From Patescibacteria group bacterium (lineage in GTDB: Bacteria; Patescibacteriota; Minisyncoccia; Minisyncoccales; JAHIOY01): 5,944 nucleotides of DNA. Below are positions 4,934 through 5,944 of this stretch, piece by piece (within the stretch, counting starts at the first letter, position 1; each line of letters begins with the position of its first letter). A model generated the notes under the pieces. The model saw nothing but the letters and a program-made list of their open reading frames with translations, was not told the origin of the DNA and searched no databases. The stretch covers positions 1 to 5,944 of the forward strand of contig JAHIOY010000028.1 in the NCBI GenBank assembly GCA_018894495.1, given 5' to 3'. A program made the position numbers and the translations under genes.

Positions 4934-5944
4934 ATGCCAGAGAGAATTGAGCAAAAATTATTTGAAAGAGAAATTGAAACAGGACCAGAAAAAAGGTCAG
5001 GTTTAACTTTTTTGAAAGAAGAAATAAAAGAACTTATCCAAGAATTTTCAGCCGAAACATTTGGAGCGGCAAAGAAAAAGAAGACAGAAGAAATAGGTGT
5101 TGGAGAAAAAGAAGGCATTATGATGGAGTATCCAGCTAAGAAATATGATTTTAGAGAATCTGACTGGTTCAAAAAATTATCTCCTGAAAAAAGAGAAGAA
5201 GAAGAATTTGAAATAATGAGTTTTATTCACAAAACAGTAAAAGAAGAACTGTTTGGATTACATAATAAATTTTTTGAAAAATTACCACCCGAAGTCCAAG
5301 AATATTTTAAAGAAAATAGAAAGCGCGAAGAAGAAAACAAAGAATTCTTACTTCCGCCAAAAGAATTAGAGGAAGGAGTTATTAAATCTATTCAAGAATT
5401 TAAAAAACAATTTGGTTTTCTTCCCGAGTCTCCCGAAACTTCGGCACCTAATTGCGCCGTATTTACCAATTTTCTCGGCAGGGTCTTTGAGCATTATGGT
5501 TTCAAAAGTGGACCGGTAGATGTCCCTAAGCATGTGGTATCATTAGTAGAATTAGAAGGAAATAAAAAATATGTGAACGATATAAATTTTCCAAAACCTT
5601 TGCCTTTAAAAGAATGGATAAAAGAAATGGAAGAGCAGGAGAATATTAAAATAAGAGATATTAATTTAGGTTATTTTGGAGAATATGAGAGTAATGTTCA
5701 TTTCAATTTAGGAAATTTCTTCGGGGAGTTAAAAAGATTTCCTGAGGCAGAAAAAGAATACAGAAAAGCAATAGAAATAAATCCAAATGATACTGCTTCC
5801 CATTTTAACTTAGGACTTTTTTTGTTTATGGAAATGAAAGAAAATAACAAAGCCAGAAATGAGGTATTGAAAGCCAAGGAATTATATAAAGACAAGTTCA
5901 GCGTTGAGAAATGCAATTTTTTGTTAAAGTTGATTAATTTAAAA
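4934..5944 (+). CDS. Transglutaminase-like protein with C-terminal TPR repeats (3' end missing)
   Basis: Open from ATG 4934 to the window edge (337 codons, no stop), so the C-terminus is missing. No signal peptide or membrane segment is seen. Residues 1-165 are highly charged and mostly helical, and I do not recognise them. Residues about 170-220 look like a transglutaminase/SirB1-type papain-like core: PNC with C174 at the start of a helix, H200 in PKHVVSLVEL, and D216 in KKYVNDIN, in the usual Cys-strand His-strand Asp order. TPR 1 (about 253-286, HFNLGNFFGELKRFPEAEKEY) and TPR 2 (about 287-320, HFNLGLFLF) follow, and more may lie outside. SirB1-family proteins also join such a core to TPRs, so the architecture has precedent. 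The start is 6 nt after the previous TGA with no Shine-Dalgarno site; ATGs at 5119 and 5122 are alternatives but would discard coding-like sequence. Catalytic activity is unproven. Confidence 0.75.
   Translation, partial: MPERIEQKLFEREIETGPEKRSGLTFLKEEIKELIQEFSAETFGAAKKKKTEEIGVGEKEGIMMEYPAKKYDFRESDWFKKLSPEKREEEEFEIMSFIHKTVKEELFGLHNKFFEKLPPEVQEYFKENRKREEENKEFLLPPKELEEGVIKSIQEFKKQFGFLPESPETSAPNCAVFTNFLGRVFEHYGFKSGPVDVPKHVVSLVELEGNKKYVNDINFPKPLPLKEWIKEMEEQENIKIRDINLGYFGEYESNVHFNLGNFFGELKRFPEAEKEYRKAIEINPNDTASHFNLGLFLFMEMKENNKARNEVLKAKELYKDKFSVEKCNFLLKLINLK

Overview
The window holds four tightly packed genes, all on the + strand: leucyl-tRNA synthetase (leuS, 51-2636), glucosamine-6-phosphate synthase (glmS, 2661-4472), a small MntA-like nucleotidyltransferase (4481-4927), and the start of a large protein with a transglutaminase-like Cys-His-Asp triad and TPR repeats (4934 to the window end, still open). 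Gaps between genes are 24, 8 and 6 nt, so a single operon is plausible. There is no gene-free stretch over 50 nt and no RNA gene, CRISPR array or insertion sequence.

The organism is most likely a bacterium of the Candidate Phyla Radiation (Patescibacteria, Parcubacteria-like). The reasons are AT-rich composition, weak or absent Shine-Dalgarno sites, compact co-directional genes, a LeuRS with two Cys4 zinc sites, and many very short repeats. This is inference from style; no marker gene proves it. Genes use standard stops (TAA, TAA, TGA) and have no internal TGA, which argues against the TGA=Gly code of Gracilibacteria/Absconditabacteria.

The most unusual thing is inside leuS. The essential synthetase carries at least six short repeat or palindromic elements in frame. 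Three are clean tandem heptanucleotide arrays and one is a decayed array; all fit the pattern AAATNNN. There is also a GAAA-tetraloop hairpin, a pair of hairpins with identical 9-nt loops and compensating stem changes, and a perfect 24-bp palindrome that supplies much of a 17-residue C-terminal tail. They fall where LeuRS families vary in length, so they look like small elements tolerated in, and now forming, surface loops.

glmS is complete, but its glutaminase site is atypical: the usual Gly after the catalytic Cys is Arg, and the usual Arg of the YRGYDSAG motif is Gly, a reciprocal exchange. The two downstream genes look visibly more AT-rich. The nucleotidyltransferase resembles the antitoxin of HEPN-MNT (type VII) toxin-antitoxin systems, but no HEPN toxin sits beside it. 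Instead, an in-frame TGA separates it from the transglutaminase-like/TPR gene.

Functionally, leuS serves translation and glmS makes the amino sugar precursor for peptidoglycan and other glycans. The roles of the last two genes are unknown, and their adjacency is the only hint that they act together.
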